A stretch of DNA of 64,000 nucleotides. Source: Flectonema sp. DT1601 (Eukaryota > Euglenozoa > Diplonemea > Diplonemida > Diplonemidae). Each line of letters starts with the position of its first letter. Position 1 is the stretch's first letter. The stretch lies in assembly GCA_964019425.1 (NCBI GenBank), contig OZ025812.1, positions 1,037,276-1,101,275 on the forward strand. The letters are read 5' to 3'. Both the position numbers and the translations under genes were made by a program. Below are positions 1-14,615 of the stretch, in pieces. Under the pieces are notes generated by a model. It was not told the origin of the DNA and made no database searches. It worked only from the letters and a program-made list of their open reading frames with translations.

Positions 1-3000
1 TGTTCGCGGAGCTCGTACGTTTGCTGTAAGTAAGTCAAAAAAAAGCACAAATAACAAGTTAAACTAGAAAATATAAAGGAAAAAAAAAAAAAAAAAAACT
101 CCCCTTACCCCCTATTTTCGCTTGATGTCCAAGTCAAAAAAAAAAAAAAAAAACACAAAATAAGAAAAGAGAAAAAACCATTATGAAGAATTAAAAAAAA
201 CGAGGAAATAGTAATTGGAGTTTGTTTCGACTGCTTCATTCATGGTTTGCCTTGTATTCCGCAAGAGAGGTATTAGAAAGTAGTGAAGATTACATTCTAA
301 TCGAAACCCTCGAAAGGTGAGCCAGCTGATAGTAGAAATAGAAAAGAAAAAGAAAAAAAAATCTCCTTATTTTTATCCTCCTGCGATAGTAAAAAAACTG
401 AGTTAACTAGAACAGAGAGTAAGCAATGCGAGAGAGAGTGAGGATCATCTGTGAGAAATAGATGAGATAAGACAGACCAAACGGAACTGTTTTTTCTGAC
501 ACTACCTCGTGCGTGTCTTGTGATTTACGGTTGTCCGTTATTTCTTTTTTGACATATTGCCTTTGTTGGCAAAAAAAAAAAAAAACTTTTTAATATCTTC
601 CCTACAACACCCTTGAAAATATTCATCAGTCACAAGAATTTCTCCCACCAAATATTTTTTTCTTTTTTTTTTTTTTTTTTTTGGAACTTTCAGTTGGTAA
701 TAATTTCAGTTGTTCCATTTCCATCTTTACATCGAACTTTTATATGGTCGCATTCGTATTTGTTAGCATTACCTTTTTGGTTTTAAAAAAAAAATAAAAA
801 AGTAAGAAACTTAGGTTTAGTGTCAAGTTATTATTATTTCTTTTTTCCCCCCTTCCGTTCCCAAAATATTTTATTGAGCTGCTTTTTTTCACAAAGCTGG
901 AGAAGTCTTTGGTTCACCCTGCTCTTTTTAGTGAGAAAAAAAAAAAAACCAGCATCAGAAAATTTTAACATCCGCTGCTGTTCCGAAATCAGTTCATGAC
1001 ATCGGTCGGTGGTTGGGCATTTAACTTCGCATCCTTTCTTCTTTTCTCAAAACAGTGCACGTGATCAACATTACGGAAACGATTTTTGTATTCTCTTTGG
1101 CTATGTCATCTATCGCCATAATGTCTTATCTTTAACGTGCTGGTCCCCCCACTTTTTTTTTTTTTTTTTTTTGTAAGGCTTCGCTCTTGCTTTTATAGAT
1201 AAAAGAGAATACTTTGAAAGATCTTTTCAATTCTAACGAAAATCAAACTCAAAAATACTGAGGGACACTAACGACTTGTAACCTCTCAGTTATTACTGCA
1301 ATTGTACCTTTTTTTTTCTTCTCTTTTTTACATTTTACATGGTTGTAGCCCCTGTTCCGCATATGGGCTCCTTATTATTGACGGCTGATAAAAATTTATC
1401 TAGAAGGGAGGGCTGTTACTAAGGGGGTAATATTGAAAAGGCGCTTTTGTTTCTACTTTCCCCGTATTTACATCATATTATGTGTCCCTTTTTTAGCATT
1501 TGACAAAGTCTAAGAATAAAAGCCCCGTATGCCTATTTTCTTAGGCGCTACAACGATAATCTTATTCTTGAATGTAGTAACCTACTTATGTTTTTTTTTT
1601 TTTTGGGGAAGTTTTTTAAGAGACTTAGTGTCCACAGCTGAACCCCATTTGAGTCTTTTTTTTTCTTGTTGGAATTATATAGATTCGACCTGGGGTACTG
1701 AAGAAGTATTCCGAACGTGCAATAGAAATGCTTCGGCGTTTCGTTATGTTGTTTGATGGTACTGTGGGGTCTGAGTCAAATGCCTTGCAAAGAAACTGCT
1801 CCTCGTCAACAAGAAACTTTGTTGTTGTTTTTTTTAGTTATGAAACAGTTACTTAAACGTTTCCTATTATTATTTTATATGTCATTTTTCGTTACGTTTG
1901 TTGTTGTTTTTATAAAAGTAATTTTTCTCCTTTTGGACAATATACTTTTTTTTTTGTTCTTCTACTCGACTAAAAAAAAAAAATCAAAATTTTTTTTTGT
2001 TGATGTTCCGTGACTGCAATTTGAAAGATTCCCCGTTGACAGGAGAAATTCCCCAAAAACCTTTATACATCACAGCTGTGGTGTTGTTGTTGTTTTTTTT
2101 TTAAACCACCATTCAGATAATACGTTGGTGTTGCTTGTTGTATTTTACTTCTTTTTTCATCACTTACTACAGCAATCTGTTCTTATCTTTACAACCCTAA
2201 CGACTAATAAGGGTCAAGCTCTCTAACAATGTCTGAGGTATCTTCTTGTTAGTAGAGTGGGGCGGAATTGTGTCTTCGGTTTTCTTGTACAGTCGTGATG
2301 AGTGGGAACAAGGCTCCTTTTTTTTTTTTTTTTTTTTTTTTTCGTTCCTTTTTACTGTTTCTTGGGGGAAAAAAAAAAAAAAAAAAAAGAAGAAAAAAAA
2401 AAAACCTTTTATCGAGTTCTTCACGTTGTGCGTTCATTATTTTTTCTCGCACAACACTAATATCTTTTTTTTTTTGTTTTTTCAGTAATCCAGTATTGGG
2501 TAGTCGGAATCAATATTTCCGCCCGCCTTAGTTACTGTTTACTGGTTTGACTGTTTGTTCCAGTGATTGTATTTCGCCATCTATAGAAGAAATCAAATAA
2601 CGATTTAAAGGGAGAGACTCCTAATATTGTTATTTTTTTTTTATATTTTCAATTGTGACCCAATTACACAGTTCTCATCGCACTGCTATTAGGTAGTCTG
2701 TCCTCGGGGCTTTGGTCTTCGTTTTGGATTTGTAAGTAGCTTTCCAATTGTTTCTTTGATTTTTTTTTAATTTTTTTTGATGAATCAGTTTTTATATCTA
2801 TTGAAGATGGAAAAACTGATCGACGTCACTCCCTTTTTCAAAAAAGCAGCAATAGTTTTATCTGCTGTTGTTGTGCAAGAGTTAAGCTAGCTGACGATTA
2901 ATCAACCAGTTCCTTGCTGCTGGAGCAATGTATTTCACGGAAGCTTAGTATTATTATTTTTTTTTTTTTTTGTTGTTATTTTCCCCCATCTTTTATTCTG

Positions 3001-5210
3001 TGACTGATTACCTCCCTCACCATCATCTGACCAACGTAGTAGTCTGTTGGATTAAAAAAAAAAAAAAAAAAGAAAATTATTTTTAACAAAATCGCCTCAG
3101 ATCATTATTAAATTATGTGTCTAGGTGGGTCTTTCAAGCTGTCGGGGCCAATCGATCAAATCCGATGAGCGTCTTACTGTCTCTCTATGTTCAGATTGTT
3201 ATTCACGTTTGTTGATTTGTTTGCTCTCTGGAAGCGTACTAATCCGGAGTCTTTGAATAAGGCTACGGATTGGGTCTTCTGTCGCTGTGAGTTTTACTCA
3301 GTTTTTTTTTACTATCTTTTTTGATGTAGTGCACAAATCTTATAATAATAAAGACTAAAATATATTATAGCTAATTATTACAATAAAACTCATTATGCTA
3401 ACTATTTTTTTTTTTTTTTTTTTTTTGATTTAGTAACAAACTCATACTAACTTCTCCTGTGGTCCTGTCTGGACTAAAAGAAATATCGAAAATATATTCT
3501 TTTTTTTTTTTTTTTTTTTTAAATTTTCGTTCTCTTGTCTGTTTTTTCGGATTTTTCTTCTTTTTTGTTTTTGTTTTTTTTGATTCCCTTCTGCTTACCA
3601 CCAAGGGATTTTCTTTTTTTTTAAAATTCGTGTTGCACGTGCACACGTTTTTTTTCCCCCTCTCTCTTTCTCTCTCTCTCTCCCTGTTTTTTTGTCTCTC
3701 GCAGTAATATTTTTGTGGTGGCGTAGCACGAGTTTTTTTTGCTACTTTTTCTTTGTTGAGATAATCTTTCCAAGAATGGTTACACGGGGCGGCTATTAAT
3801 GCCCCTTTTTTTTTTTTTTTTCCTGAAAAAATAGTAAAAACCTTAACACCGGTTCATAAAAAGTGCTACTGAGTGAATGTCTCTAGGCTTTTTCTATTAT
3901 CTGCCTGTGGGACGAAATTCTCACTAAAAAAGCTGGAAAAAAAACAAAAACAAAAAAAATAACAGCAAACATAAATTAAAGGTATATTTTTAAAGCTACT
4001 TTTTCTTTTTAATTGGAAACATATCAAAAAAAATAAAAATAAAAATAAAAATATTATTTAAAAAAGAAAAAAACAAACAATTAGGAATTCTTATATTTCT
4101 AGTTTGAAATCCAGCATACAGGGAAAAGGAGCAGCTGTTTTGGTATTTTCTGTTTGTTTGATTTGTCTGTTTTTTTTTCCCTCTTTTTTTTTTTCTTTTC
4201 TTGAAGAAACAAATATCACGACTCGGGGTGTACTTTAGTTCCAATCCTCCCGTTCTTTGATGAATCGAATTACAACTGAAGAAAAATATTTTTGTCAATC
4301 CCAATTGGGATGTATGGACAGTGGTCGTTTCTTTTGACAGCTTGTTTTCCATTCGTTTCTTTCTTTTCAATTTTTTTTTTTTTTTTTTTTTTTCCTGGTG
4401 TTCTCACGACCTAGGAACCTCATTTATTTCTGTTCTACAATGCTGCCATGCTTGCATTCCTTAAGCAAGGCTCGTGAGGAACCTCTCCAGTGATTTTTTT
4501 TTTTTTTCGTTTCTCAACATTTTCCGATTGAGAATATGAACTTCGAAGTGGTATTTCGAAGATTCCTTTTCATCTTTTTTTTTTTTTTTTTTTTTTCTGA
4601 TTAGGAAAAAAAAACAACAAAAAAAAAAAAAAAAAAATAAAACAAAAAATTTATAACTATAGGAAGACAAGAAGAGGTTCTTCTATTTTTATCGTTCGTT
4701 CTTTTTTTTAGCTTACTCGGACAAAATCTCCCCATTTATTTTTTTAGTGGCAGGCAAGAAATCTTTTATTCTTTTTTTGTATGCATGAGCCGTCACAATA
4801 TTTTCCTATCAAAAGGAGTTCCTTTTTTGAATATTTTTTTCTTTTTTTTTTTTTCGTGTCGTTGTTGTTTTTGAAATCACATTCTTAACGATGACGACGT
4901 TTTTTTATTATTTTTATTTTTTTTTTTTTAAAAAAATAATAATATTTTTTTTAATTGCAAGTAAAAGGTTTTTCTTGTTTGACACAATTCATCACAATGA
5001 AAATTTACGATTGTAGGTGATCTCCTACCTCACAACCACTACTTTGATCTACTAAAAGGGAGTCTGTACCACCATAGGGAGTGGTCAAAGAACCCCCTGT
5101 TCCTTTCTCGTAGAGGAAAGACCATATTGTCACGATCAGCTTCGTCCTGTGGAGAAATGATAAATGCTCTGAGATGGTGATGAGAGCGTCAACCTTTTTC
5201 TAGTAGCTTT

Positions 5211-5292
5211 TTGTTCTATGGTAGGTCGAGAAGCGTTGATATGAATTGGCAAGATGCCAACTCTCGTTTCCCTTCGCAATACCATAGAACAA
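5211..5292. ncRNA. Candidate structured RNA or inverted repeat, three-tier hairpin
   Basis: A perfect 13-bp inverted repeat (5211-5223 with 5280-5292, TTGTTCTATGGTA) encloses a second 5-bp pairing (CGAGA 5227-5231 with TCTCG 5262-5266) and a terminal 6-bp hairpin (TTGGCA 5246-5251 with TGCCAA 5255-5260, loop AGA). The nested helices form one long stem-loop in otherwise low-complexity DNA, in one of the few compositionally balanced stretches (about 5020-5440). It does not match any RNA family I recognise. It could be a small RNA gene or a short palindromic transposon. The strand is undetermined. Confidence 0.4.
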
Positions 5293-6455
5293 CACAACAC
5301 ACACTTACTACACAGCCCATAACTGACTGAGCAGTTTAGTGATGGTATATATCCTTTACAGTGGGGGGTGGGGTAGGGGGAAAAAATGACACAAAACGAA
5401 CGATTACTGTACACAGAGGTGTTTCTTTGTGTTGCTCTCTCCGGAAGACTCGTTTTTTTTTAATTATTGTTTTTTTTTTTTTTTTTTTTTAATTATTGTC
5501 TTTCGAAGAAGATATATTTATTGATCATTTTATATTTATATTTTTTATTTTCCCCTGAGAGGAGAATTTTTAAAAACATTTTTTTTAATCTCCCATCACC
5601 CTACTATCTCCCTATTATTTTCCTCTTCTTAATCTTAAATCCAATTTGTTAGAAACATTGCCAAACTTACATCACAAGGTAGTACTAAAAACTGAAAATG
5701 GTTTTTTTTTTTTTTTTTTTCCACTAGAAATTTCTGATTGCGCTGCTAGTAGCTTACTTATTTTAGTAAAAACAGCAATTGGTGTTTGTACGCACATGAT
5801 TTCCGTTATTTTTTTTCCCCCCGTTTTAGAAATTGAAGGGGAAAGAAAAAAAAAAAAAAAATTAAATAAAGAAATTTCGTAGTTTTGTATCTACCTACAG
5901 CTTTCCTCGTATGAATACAACTTGGTAGTCAGGTGCTAAATGTTTGTAAGTTGTGTGAACTTTTAATAAACTAAATTTAAAAAAAATCAAGGTATAACTG
6001 CTATCCTGTTTTGATGTTACGGTCGGGTAAGTCTCTTTGACACCTGTTTAGAAAAAAAAAAAAAAAGAAACTAGAAATACACTCGATAGTTTGTTTTTTT
6101 TGGTCTGTTTTTTTTTTAATTTTTTCTAAAAAAAAAGAGGTTGTCTTGTTAGTGTTGATGCATTTATAAAAGATGCATTCACCAACAGATTAACCGTAAA
6201 TTTCGGATTAAAATCTATACTCTTTTTTTTTTTTTTTTTTTTAATATTTTTTTTCCCTCTTTTTTTTGGGAGGTAAGAGCAAAATTATTATTACACTCCT
6301 CTTGCATATCATTATTTATTTTTTTTTTTTGAAAGTAATAAAAAATCTTTTTTTACCAAAACTACCTTCTGATGAACCCAAAACTGTTAGTTGTAACAAG
6401 CTGGCTATTTAATAACAAAGAAAAATCCGATGTAATTAGTTGGTATGCGTCTGGA

Positions 6456-6489
<34 letters not shown>

Positions 6490-7468
6490 AGATTCTTTTT
6501 TCAGCTGCAGTATCTCTCAAATATTAATATTTCTTGTTTTTTTTTTTTTTCAAAAAAAAAAAAAAAAAGGAACGTTTTTTCAGTTATTTTAAATTATCAA
6601 AAAAAAAATAAAAAAAAAATAATAAATAATAATAAATAACCGAAATCAAAAATATATTATAGAGATTAAAAAAAAAAAAAAAAAGCTTTTTTAAACATCC
6701 ACCGAAAATAACAGATCATAATACTGTCTGCTCGCGTGGGACGGTGGGTTTAGGTAGTCATTTGTTCCAGGTTATTCTACGTCTCTTATCGTCTGTGAGA
6801 GTCTCAAGGTTGCTGGTAGCGATATAACTGTTACTCTGTTGAGCTTTTCCTGGCTTTTGGCTACCTAGGCTTCGTAAATAAATATATAATAGTGATTGCA
6901 ATGTTCTATCTTTATAACAATTCTTCACATGTTCTAAAATATAATCTAAATACTCTTCCCCAATCCCGCTTAGTTGCTGCATCGTTTTAAGACACTTTGA
7001 AAGCGGGAGAGAACGATGAATTTTGTTTCGGAATGACACGGTGTTAAAGCCATATGTTCATTTGTTTTTATTTATTTTTGGTTCTTGGCTTGCGGAACTG
7101 TGCTTGCAAAGGACGGAAAAGTAGGTCCTGATTCAGTTTTTTTTTTTCTGCTTTGTCTTGTTGTGAGCTGCACTGCGAACAGGAACCGAGACACATAAAT
7201 ATCAGTTGCAAACTAATAATATCTTACTCGTTACTGTCTTCAGGTTATTAGAATGATAGTATAACTTGCTTTCGGGCAGTTCAGACTTTTTTTGGTTGCT
7301 CGATTTAGCAACGACATGACTAACGCAATTCCCCAAAAACCCCCATCATCCATTAAAACTGATTTTAATAATTTCTTTTTTGTTGTTGTTTTTTTTTCTT
7401 TTTTTTTTTTTCTAACCAACCCAGTCTTTTTTCTATTTTTCTAGTGAAAAAAATAAACTTCTGGGGGA

Positions 7469-7507
<39 letters not shown>

Positions 7508-8918
7508 AAGTTAAAAAAGAGTGTCATTTTTTTTTATCCCTCACCTCGTAAGATATAAGATATCTTTTCAAAGCAGGGAGGTGGATTCCATGACAAAAAA
7601 AAAAAAAAAAAATTATTTATGTGCTTTTTAAAAATAGAAACACACAACACACTCCAAAAAATGGGAGTGCCTTTTGCAACTGACCTGCCATAAAAACACA
7701 TGTCCCTTTACAATAAAAAAAAAAAAAAAAAAAAATCAAAATATCGCCCTTGCTGTACAGAAATAGTGCTTTTCCGTGAGAGTCTCTTGCTGTGCGGCAT
7801 CAAACTACTGGTTCCCCGCGTGAGCTTTTTCTGGAGCTTAACTTCCCCCGACTTCAATAGACGAGTCCTGCCAGTAAAAACCACAATTAAGCTCAATTCA
7901 TTTTTTAAAACTTGACGAAGGCTGGGGTGGAGGGGTAGAATTGAGTAATTCTCTATCGCTGAAGCGGTAGTGAGTTGTTCACGTTGAACTGATCGACTTG
8001 TTTCTCTCCATCAGACACTTTCACAAAGTCTTTTTTAAAAAAAATGAAAAAAAAAAAAAAAACATCATCACCCTCCCAATATTATCGCAGGTCACCATCA
8101 AATTCCCATCAAAAAAAAAAAAAAAATACACTACTTTTTTTTTCCCTTCTTTTCTTAAAAGTTGTTGAGAAAATTGTTTTTTCTGTCACATTCTCACCAT
8201 CAATGACCCCGTATGTCTACCCTTACTTGGTTACTGACACTACTACTACAAGCACTACTAACATTGGTAGACTGGATTAGACCCAGGTAAGTAAGCTTGC
8301 AAACAACATGCATATTCAACCCAACTGCAGCGTGTCACCTCTTTCTGCTCATGGAATGTCAATTATATGTTTCCGAAAAATATTTACGACCAATATGTCA
8401 CAATTGCAGACGATTACCTTTTTTACAATATCGTTTTTTATGTGCAGAAGAGAATCAAATATTTTTCCTTACATACTTCGATCTGGGTCCTGACGACCAC
8501 AATTTGTCAGCTACCACATTTTCCGTTACGTACAAATCTGCATTGATTCTTTTTTTATTGATTCTCCATCCATTATCCACATTTGCAAAAAAAAAAAAAA
8601 AAAAAAAAAGTTTTTCCGCTATTTTGCCGACTTAATTCTGGCAAGTGATCCATGCCTTGTCTTTGTTTTATGTTTGTTCAACTTACTTTTTTAACAAACA
8701 AAATAGCAATCTGTTGTATTACTTTTTTTTTTTTTTTTTTTTTTGGGTTTATAAGGCCTTCTTCCAATCCCCTACCCTTACAAAAAAAATTAAAAAGAAA
8801 AAAAAAACATTATTGTAATGTGTATACTCATAGTTTGCTCATGTCGCTATGTTGTTACTCTAGTGGTAAAGATGTTTAGTGTCCACTGGTTGGAATCTTA
8901 GTAGTCCTAGTTACGGTG

Positions 8919-8950
<32 letters not shown>

Positions 8951-11900
8951 GAAGGGAATTATCTTTAACCAATGAACGGTAACTGCAATTTGCAATAAAT
9001 TGCTCACCTATCACCCTAGGTGGTCAGATAGCATCTGAGCTCTGCGCGGGGGGAAGGGGAATTTAGCGATTTATGGCTTTGCAGTTACTTATATTTTTTT
9101 ATTATTATTTTTGCTCCAAAACCTCTCGGCTCTTTTTTACCCGTTATCCACACAAATCTATTTTGATGTGAAGAGAGAAGCGAAAACTCTCTTCGAACAT
9201 AATAAGTAACTGTTTTTTTTTTTTTTTTTCATTTCCTTTTTCGTTGTTTTATTGAGAGCTGTCATATAGAACTGTGTGGACAGGTCGGGCGTTTATTCGT
9301 GTTTCGCAAACGACAAGTGCGGCGATGAACTCGCGTAGATGTTTTTTTTTTTATTATAACTTTTTTTTGTTTTTTTTGTATTTTTTTTGAATAACAAAAC
9401 TATGAGCATCTTTTTTCTTATATTGATCGTGCAACCCCCCGCACTCCAGACAGTATTCTGGTTGCAGCTTCCCAGCGGTGCTTTTGCAGCATTAATCTGT
9501 TCACTTATTCGTCTAAAACGTGGAAGGGGTGCATCTCCAAACTTTATTTTGGATGTGGTCCTCTACGAGTCTACGAACTAATTTCGTCTCCACGGATGAG
9601 ATCAAGTTTGCACCTACTTACAGTATTTTAAGTATTTTTTTTTTGTTTCTTCTTATTCATTTTTATTCGTTTTTCCACACTATTCGCCAATCGCAACAAA
9701 GTCCCTGCAATTTCCGATAATAATAAAATTTTGGTTTATTGTATTTCACTCTACATAACGAATGTATAAGGCATCGTGTACTAGAAGTGGGGCATTCGTC
9801 TCTATATATAGCTTTACACCTTTTTTCTTTTTGTATAAGGTTTCGAGCTAAAAATCATTTTATTTTTTTTGTTTTGTTTCAGTTTTGGAAATCAGCACCC
9901 GCTTTATCCAAACACCCCAAATAGCTAACCCTAAAGGTTTTTCGATTGCAAAAAAAAAAAATTGGCCTTGTCTGGCCGTTTTTTTGTCGTCCTCTGGTGA
10001 TGTTTAGTTTGGTAAGCAGTCTTAGACCGGTTGTGATATTACATGTTTCCCTCGACTTGGAAACAAACGACAAGACATCCGTTCTTTTTTTTTTGTTGTT
10101 AAAAACCTTTTTTTGTAAATGAATGTAAGGATGACTAAGTAGGTCAACGTATGCATAAGAGCTCTCAAAAGCATAAAAATTGCCCAACCCGTCGTTTTGT
10201 CTTTTTAAAATGTTATCGATCTCACGCTTATTCGTTATTAGAAACGAGTGTGATCTGATGCCCAGAAAGTATCGGGGGCGGACGTGTCTATTTGTCCTTT
10301 TAATTATTTATTATAGCTTTTCGCTCAGCAACGGTGTCTCTTGGTAAGGGAACTGAAGTTTTTTTCTTTCTAAAAAAATCTTCTTACATCTATCGTTTAT
10401 GCAACACCGCCTCTGTTCACAGTGATTGTGGTCTCATGGTTTAATACTGTCGAAACTATCCTGTTCCGACTTTCGATAATATCTTATGGAAATTTGTGCC
10501 AAGAAGCCGCTGAGTATCTGGGCCAGAACCCAATCTGCTCTGCGGCATTCATGCTAACCCAGAGAGAGTGTTGGCACCCTTTTCAAGTTATGCAACGAAA
10601 ACATACAGATATCGGTTCTGTTGTTGCCGTATAGCAAGTCAGACTAGGGGGGTGGGTGGGAGGAAAAAAAGCTCTCTTTCCCGTGTTCTTTTTTGTATGT
10701 GGGGCGCATTAAGTAGGGTAAACAATGCGCGTGCAAATTTCCGTTTCAGAATCGTGATTCGGTGGTGCGCAGTGTAAAAACCTCCCCCGAAAACACACAA
10801 AAAAGTCTCATATAAATACTGTTTTTTTACATAAGCAATTTAATTGTAATTGTTTTGTTTTTGTTTTTTGTTTTTTTTTTAATAACATCTAGTGAATATG
10901 ATTTGATGCGAACCTCTGATTAGGTTTTAAATAAATAAACTCCACGTGAGGTGACTTAAAATTTATTCTGAGAGTATCAAATAACAAAATTTAAAAAAAA
11001 AAACTAAAAAAAAAAAAAATTAAAAATAGCAATGAAAAAGATAGTATTTCTGTTCTTCAGGCGGAGGAGAAATAAATTGTTTAACTTTTTAAAAAAAAAA
11101 AAAAAAATTGTCGAATGTGTGTCGAATTTACTCAAAAAAAAAAAAAAAATAACAATAACAATATTTGTTACTGGCAGTGATTTAATTATATGGCCCGAAT
11201 TAAGTTTCTGTACTAGTCACTGCTACTCAAACAACGTAGTTTTTTTTTTTTTTGTGCGCTTAGTTAGTCTTTTTTTGGACTGCCCGCCCAATTAAAATTG
11301 CCGAGTCAAAAACATAGAAATTGTTAGTAAGTTTTTCCTTTCTGCATCAGGAACTGTTTTAACAACAGACTGCTCCCTGTTAGACTACAGATGGTTTACG
11401 AAACTAACGTATCGGACAATAAAATTCTATTCACAAACGGTCTAAAAGAGATATTACTTTAGTTACAATCGTAATGGTCAATTCTCTTCAACAGCTGGTA
11501 TCATCTGACCCCAGCCGCTGTATTGCAAAACAGTGAGATGGTTCTTCTTCAGTCAGACGAATAGATGCCCACCACAGGAGTCAGGTTACCCTGAGAGTGG
11601 AACGAGGCATGCAACTTGCTACCCGACGCCACAACAGGCTTCACAGCATGGTTAAGCTGAAAAGCATATCCAGTGATTCCCCTCCTGCTTAGTAAATAAA
11701 TTTCGTAATACACCCCATCGGTTTTAGGCTTTTTTGTGCTTAAACTATTTAAAAAAAAAGTAAATATTTCACAACAATGGTTGCAACATTGTAAGAAGAA
11801 ATCGTTTTGTAGGATAATGTACCTTCGAGCCAGTGAAAGTCTCACGGTTGTGTGGTACTGCTGTGACCATTCCCTTTTTTTTTTTTTTTTCGTTATTTCG

Positions 11901-13309
11901 TTACTTGGTTTCTTTTTTTTCCTCTTTTTGTTGTCTTTTTCTTTTTTAGTTAAACCTATTTTCTCGTTCTTTATTTCCCCCGTGCAGACCTTTATGTGGT
12001 TCGGCAGCTACTGGAGTTGGTTGATAATCAGCCCTCTTTGGATTCGTTTATATATTAAATAAACGATTCGAATAAATATCGCAGCCTTCGTTAAAAAATG
12101 CTGTCGTACCTTTTTTACCCATGTCTCGGATACCTCCCATGCACAGAAACTAACTCCCTACTTCTGTAGCAATTTGTTACCCAAAATACGAGGGTTGCAC
12201 CAACGTGCGTTACTACTCGTCTAGTAATACCAAAAGGTGCACCTCTCGTACCCCATACAGATGCTTGAGATCTGATCCAGCTTCCCCTCCTCTCGTTTCA
12301 TTTTTTTTGAGTTGCCAAATATCTGGGGGCCTTACTTCAGATAAATTTTTTTTTTCAGTGTCTGTGTTTTTCTTTCGGTCTGTCGATGATTTTCTTTTTT
12401 TTTTTTTCTTTCCTTCTCCCTTTTTCCCTCTTTTTAAAATACTATTTTCTTACATAGCTCCACACCCTTGTAGGAAAGTAAAATAAATAACAAATAAAAA
12501 AAAAATAGTAGTTAAAAATTACAAGAAATAAAGTTATTTCCTTTTTTCTTGTAAACTGATATCTGAATAGGAGTTGAAAGAAAAAACTAAAGAGATTGGG
12601 GTGACTCGATCTCTTTGTGTTAAGCTACTTGTATTCACGGGATGAAAAAAAAAAAAAAAAAAAAAAAATACAAACAACATTCTTCCCGTGCAGTGCATTA
12701 TTGAATATTTGCTTTCCATCCTCCTGTTCTCCTTCCACCAATTCTTTCTGTCACCTATCACTTCACCCTGCAGATCTTGTATGCCAGAGGGTGTAAACAA
12801 CCCTGTGGTGGGTCATGAGAAACTCAAATTGACGCGTTGCTTGCGTCTTATCTCTTTATCGTTGTCAGTTACTAGGCATCTATTAGCGTGATGAAAGTAG
12901 TGTCCCGTTAGATGTTTTTGTTGTTGTTGTTGTTGTGTTTCCTTATCCGCAACAGCATTTGTGTTGATATCTTTGCTACGATACTTTTTTTTTGCAGGTC
13001 TTCCTGCGCAGTTTCACTCGGGACTGGTAGCCAAATGAAACAGATCAATAATAAAAATAATTGAAATAAATAAATAAAGGAATTGTTAGGAGTTATACTC
13101 TTTCAAGTCTAAGTGCCTGATTACGTTGCGTTGAGGAAGACATAATTACCTTAGTGTGTGGGGGGGTTATTGCTTGTAGTATTAACCGGTCGCTACCTTA
13201 TCGAGACTCCTGGGATTTTCATAAATAACAAAAAATATCTTCTGAGTTAAGCGTTTTTTTTCTCTCCTTCTACCTCTTAATTATTTATTCTCCGCGGGCA
13301 ACACACTTA

Positions 13310-13342
13310 AAAAAAAAAACCCTTCTGAGGGGTTTTTTTTTT
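13310..13342. repeat. Hairpin of A10CCC / GGGT10 type
   Basis: Ten A then CCC (13310-13322) pair with GGG followed by a T run (from about 13330) around a short loop. It resembles a terminator-like stem followed by T tract, but in DNA full of A and T runs it could form by chance. Confidence 0.35.
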
Positions 13343-14587
13343 TTTTTTTTTTGTCAGATATATTATTCTGCCTGACCATCACTTTTGGTTGATTGTCTTC
13401 TTATTTTAGTATTTTCTGACTACCGCTGTTGTTTATTAAGTTATTTTTTTGCGTCGGGTCTGTTTTTCATGTCACAGCCTTTGTGGGAATGTCGTTGCAA
13501 TATTAGTTCGGTAGGGTCAATAATTGTTGGGGGTAATTGGTAAGTAGAGTTTTCCAAATCACTCAGATTTTTGATCTCTTTATGTTTTTTTTCTCACCGT
13601 CATCTTCCGACACGTCCTTTCCTGACTGCTACCCAACAACAGGAAGTAAGCAGTCTGCAACGATTTCCAACGGACAAAGCAACAAAAAAAAAAAAAAAAA
13701 AAAAAAAAACACCTCTGTTGCGGTAACCAGTTTTTTTGCACAGAATTTGATCTGTGGTGCTGGTTGGCGCAGTGGATGGTGGAAGAAAACGAATTTGAAT
13801 TAAAAAAAAAAAAAAAAGCATCACCTCACTTCAAACTCTAAAAAGCCGCCAAAAAAGAAATACGGGACACATTTTTTGTACCGCACTGAAACTGCGGTTG
13901 TCACCGTTCTATGTCTTCTTTTCCTCTTTTTGTTTTAATAAATATTTCCCGAAGTTGAGTCTAATTTAAGATTACGCAACCAGTAGTTGAGCGGAGACTG
14001 AATTATGGAATTACCACCTGTCCTGTGCCATTCCATTATTGTTGTTTTTCTGGTCGAATGTAAAGCAAGGTGCTTGGCCTGGGAGGGGTGTTCTCAACAG
14101 CAGGACACGTGAAATTATTTTAGTCGAGGCTTGCGAACAAACATGGAACATGTTGGAGAAGAGACACAAAAACAATAATATTTAATCCCCGGCGTTTTAC
14201 TTTTTTCAGTTTTTTTTTTTTGATTTCCCTCATGAAAGACAAGATGTGACACAAATAGACAATCACTACAATTGTTGATGATGAGCTCTTGTCAGGTCTT
14301 GTGAAGTTATTGTTATCGTTCTGCTCATTGGTTGTTTGCTTCTCTTCTGGTCAGTGAGAGACAAAATATGTTCTGACTTCCCGTTATCTTCAAGCAAGCA
14401 AACACACTGCTCAAGTAGATGCCAAATAGTTTTAGAGCTTCGGGGAAATGCATTTTTGTCTTCTTTCATCTTCTTCGCTTTTTGAGTATTTCTTTACGAT
14501 CTGAGTGCTGGTGCTGCCCCCCCCCATCTGATACCATCTGATACCTGTCACAGTTCCTTCCTTAGTTATTTAGCGTCTAAAAGGCTT

Positions 14588-14615
14588 TTCCTAAAACAAT
14601 TTTTTGTTTTAGGAA
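14588..14615. repeat. Perfect 12-bp hairpin with TTTT loop
   Basis: TTCCTAAAACAA (14588-14599) is followed by TTTT and its exact reverse complement (14604-14615). The stem is perfect. No flanking gene explains it; the function is unknown. Confidence 0.5.

Noticed and set aside
1-24. Exon end (FAELVRLL) followed by GTAAGT at the window's left edge
   Set aside because: Only eight codons are visible, which is too little to support a gene.
6758-7039. Minus-strand frame of 93 codons with fairly natural composition (QQLSGIGEEYLDYILEHVKNCYKDRTL)
   Set aside because: The frame begins at a non-ATG codon, the first ATG leaves about 74 residues, no splice acceptor fits and it is the only minus-strand candidate; worth an expression check but not supported enough to annotate.
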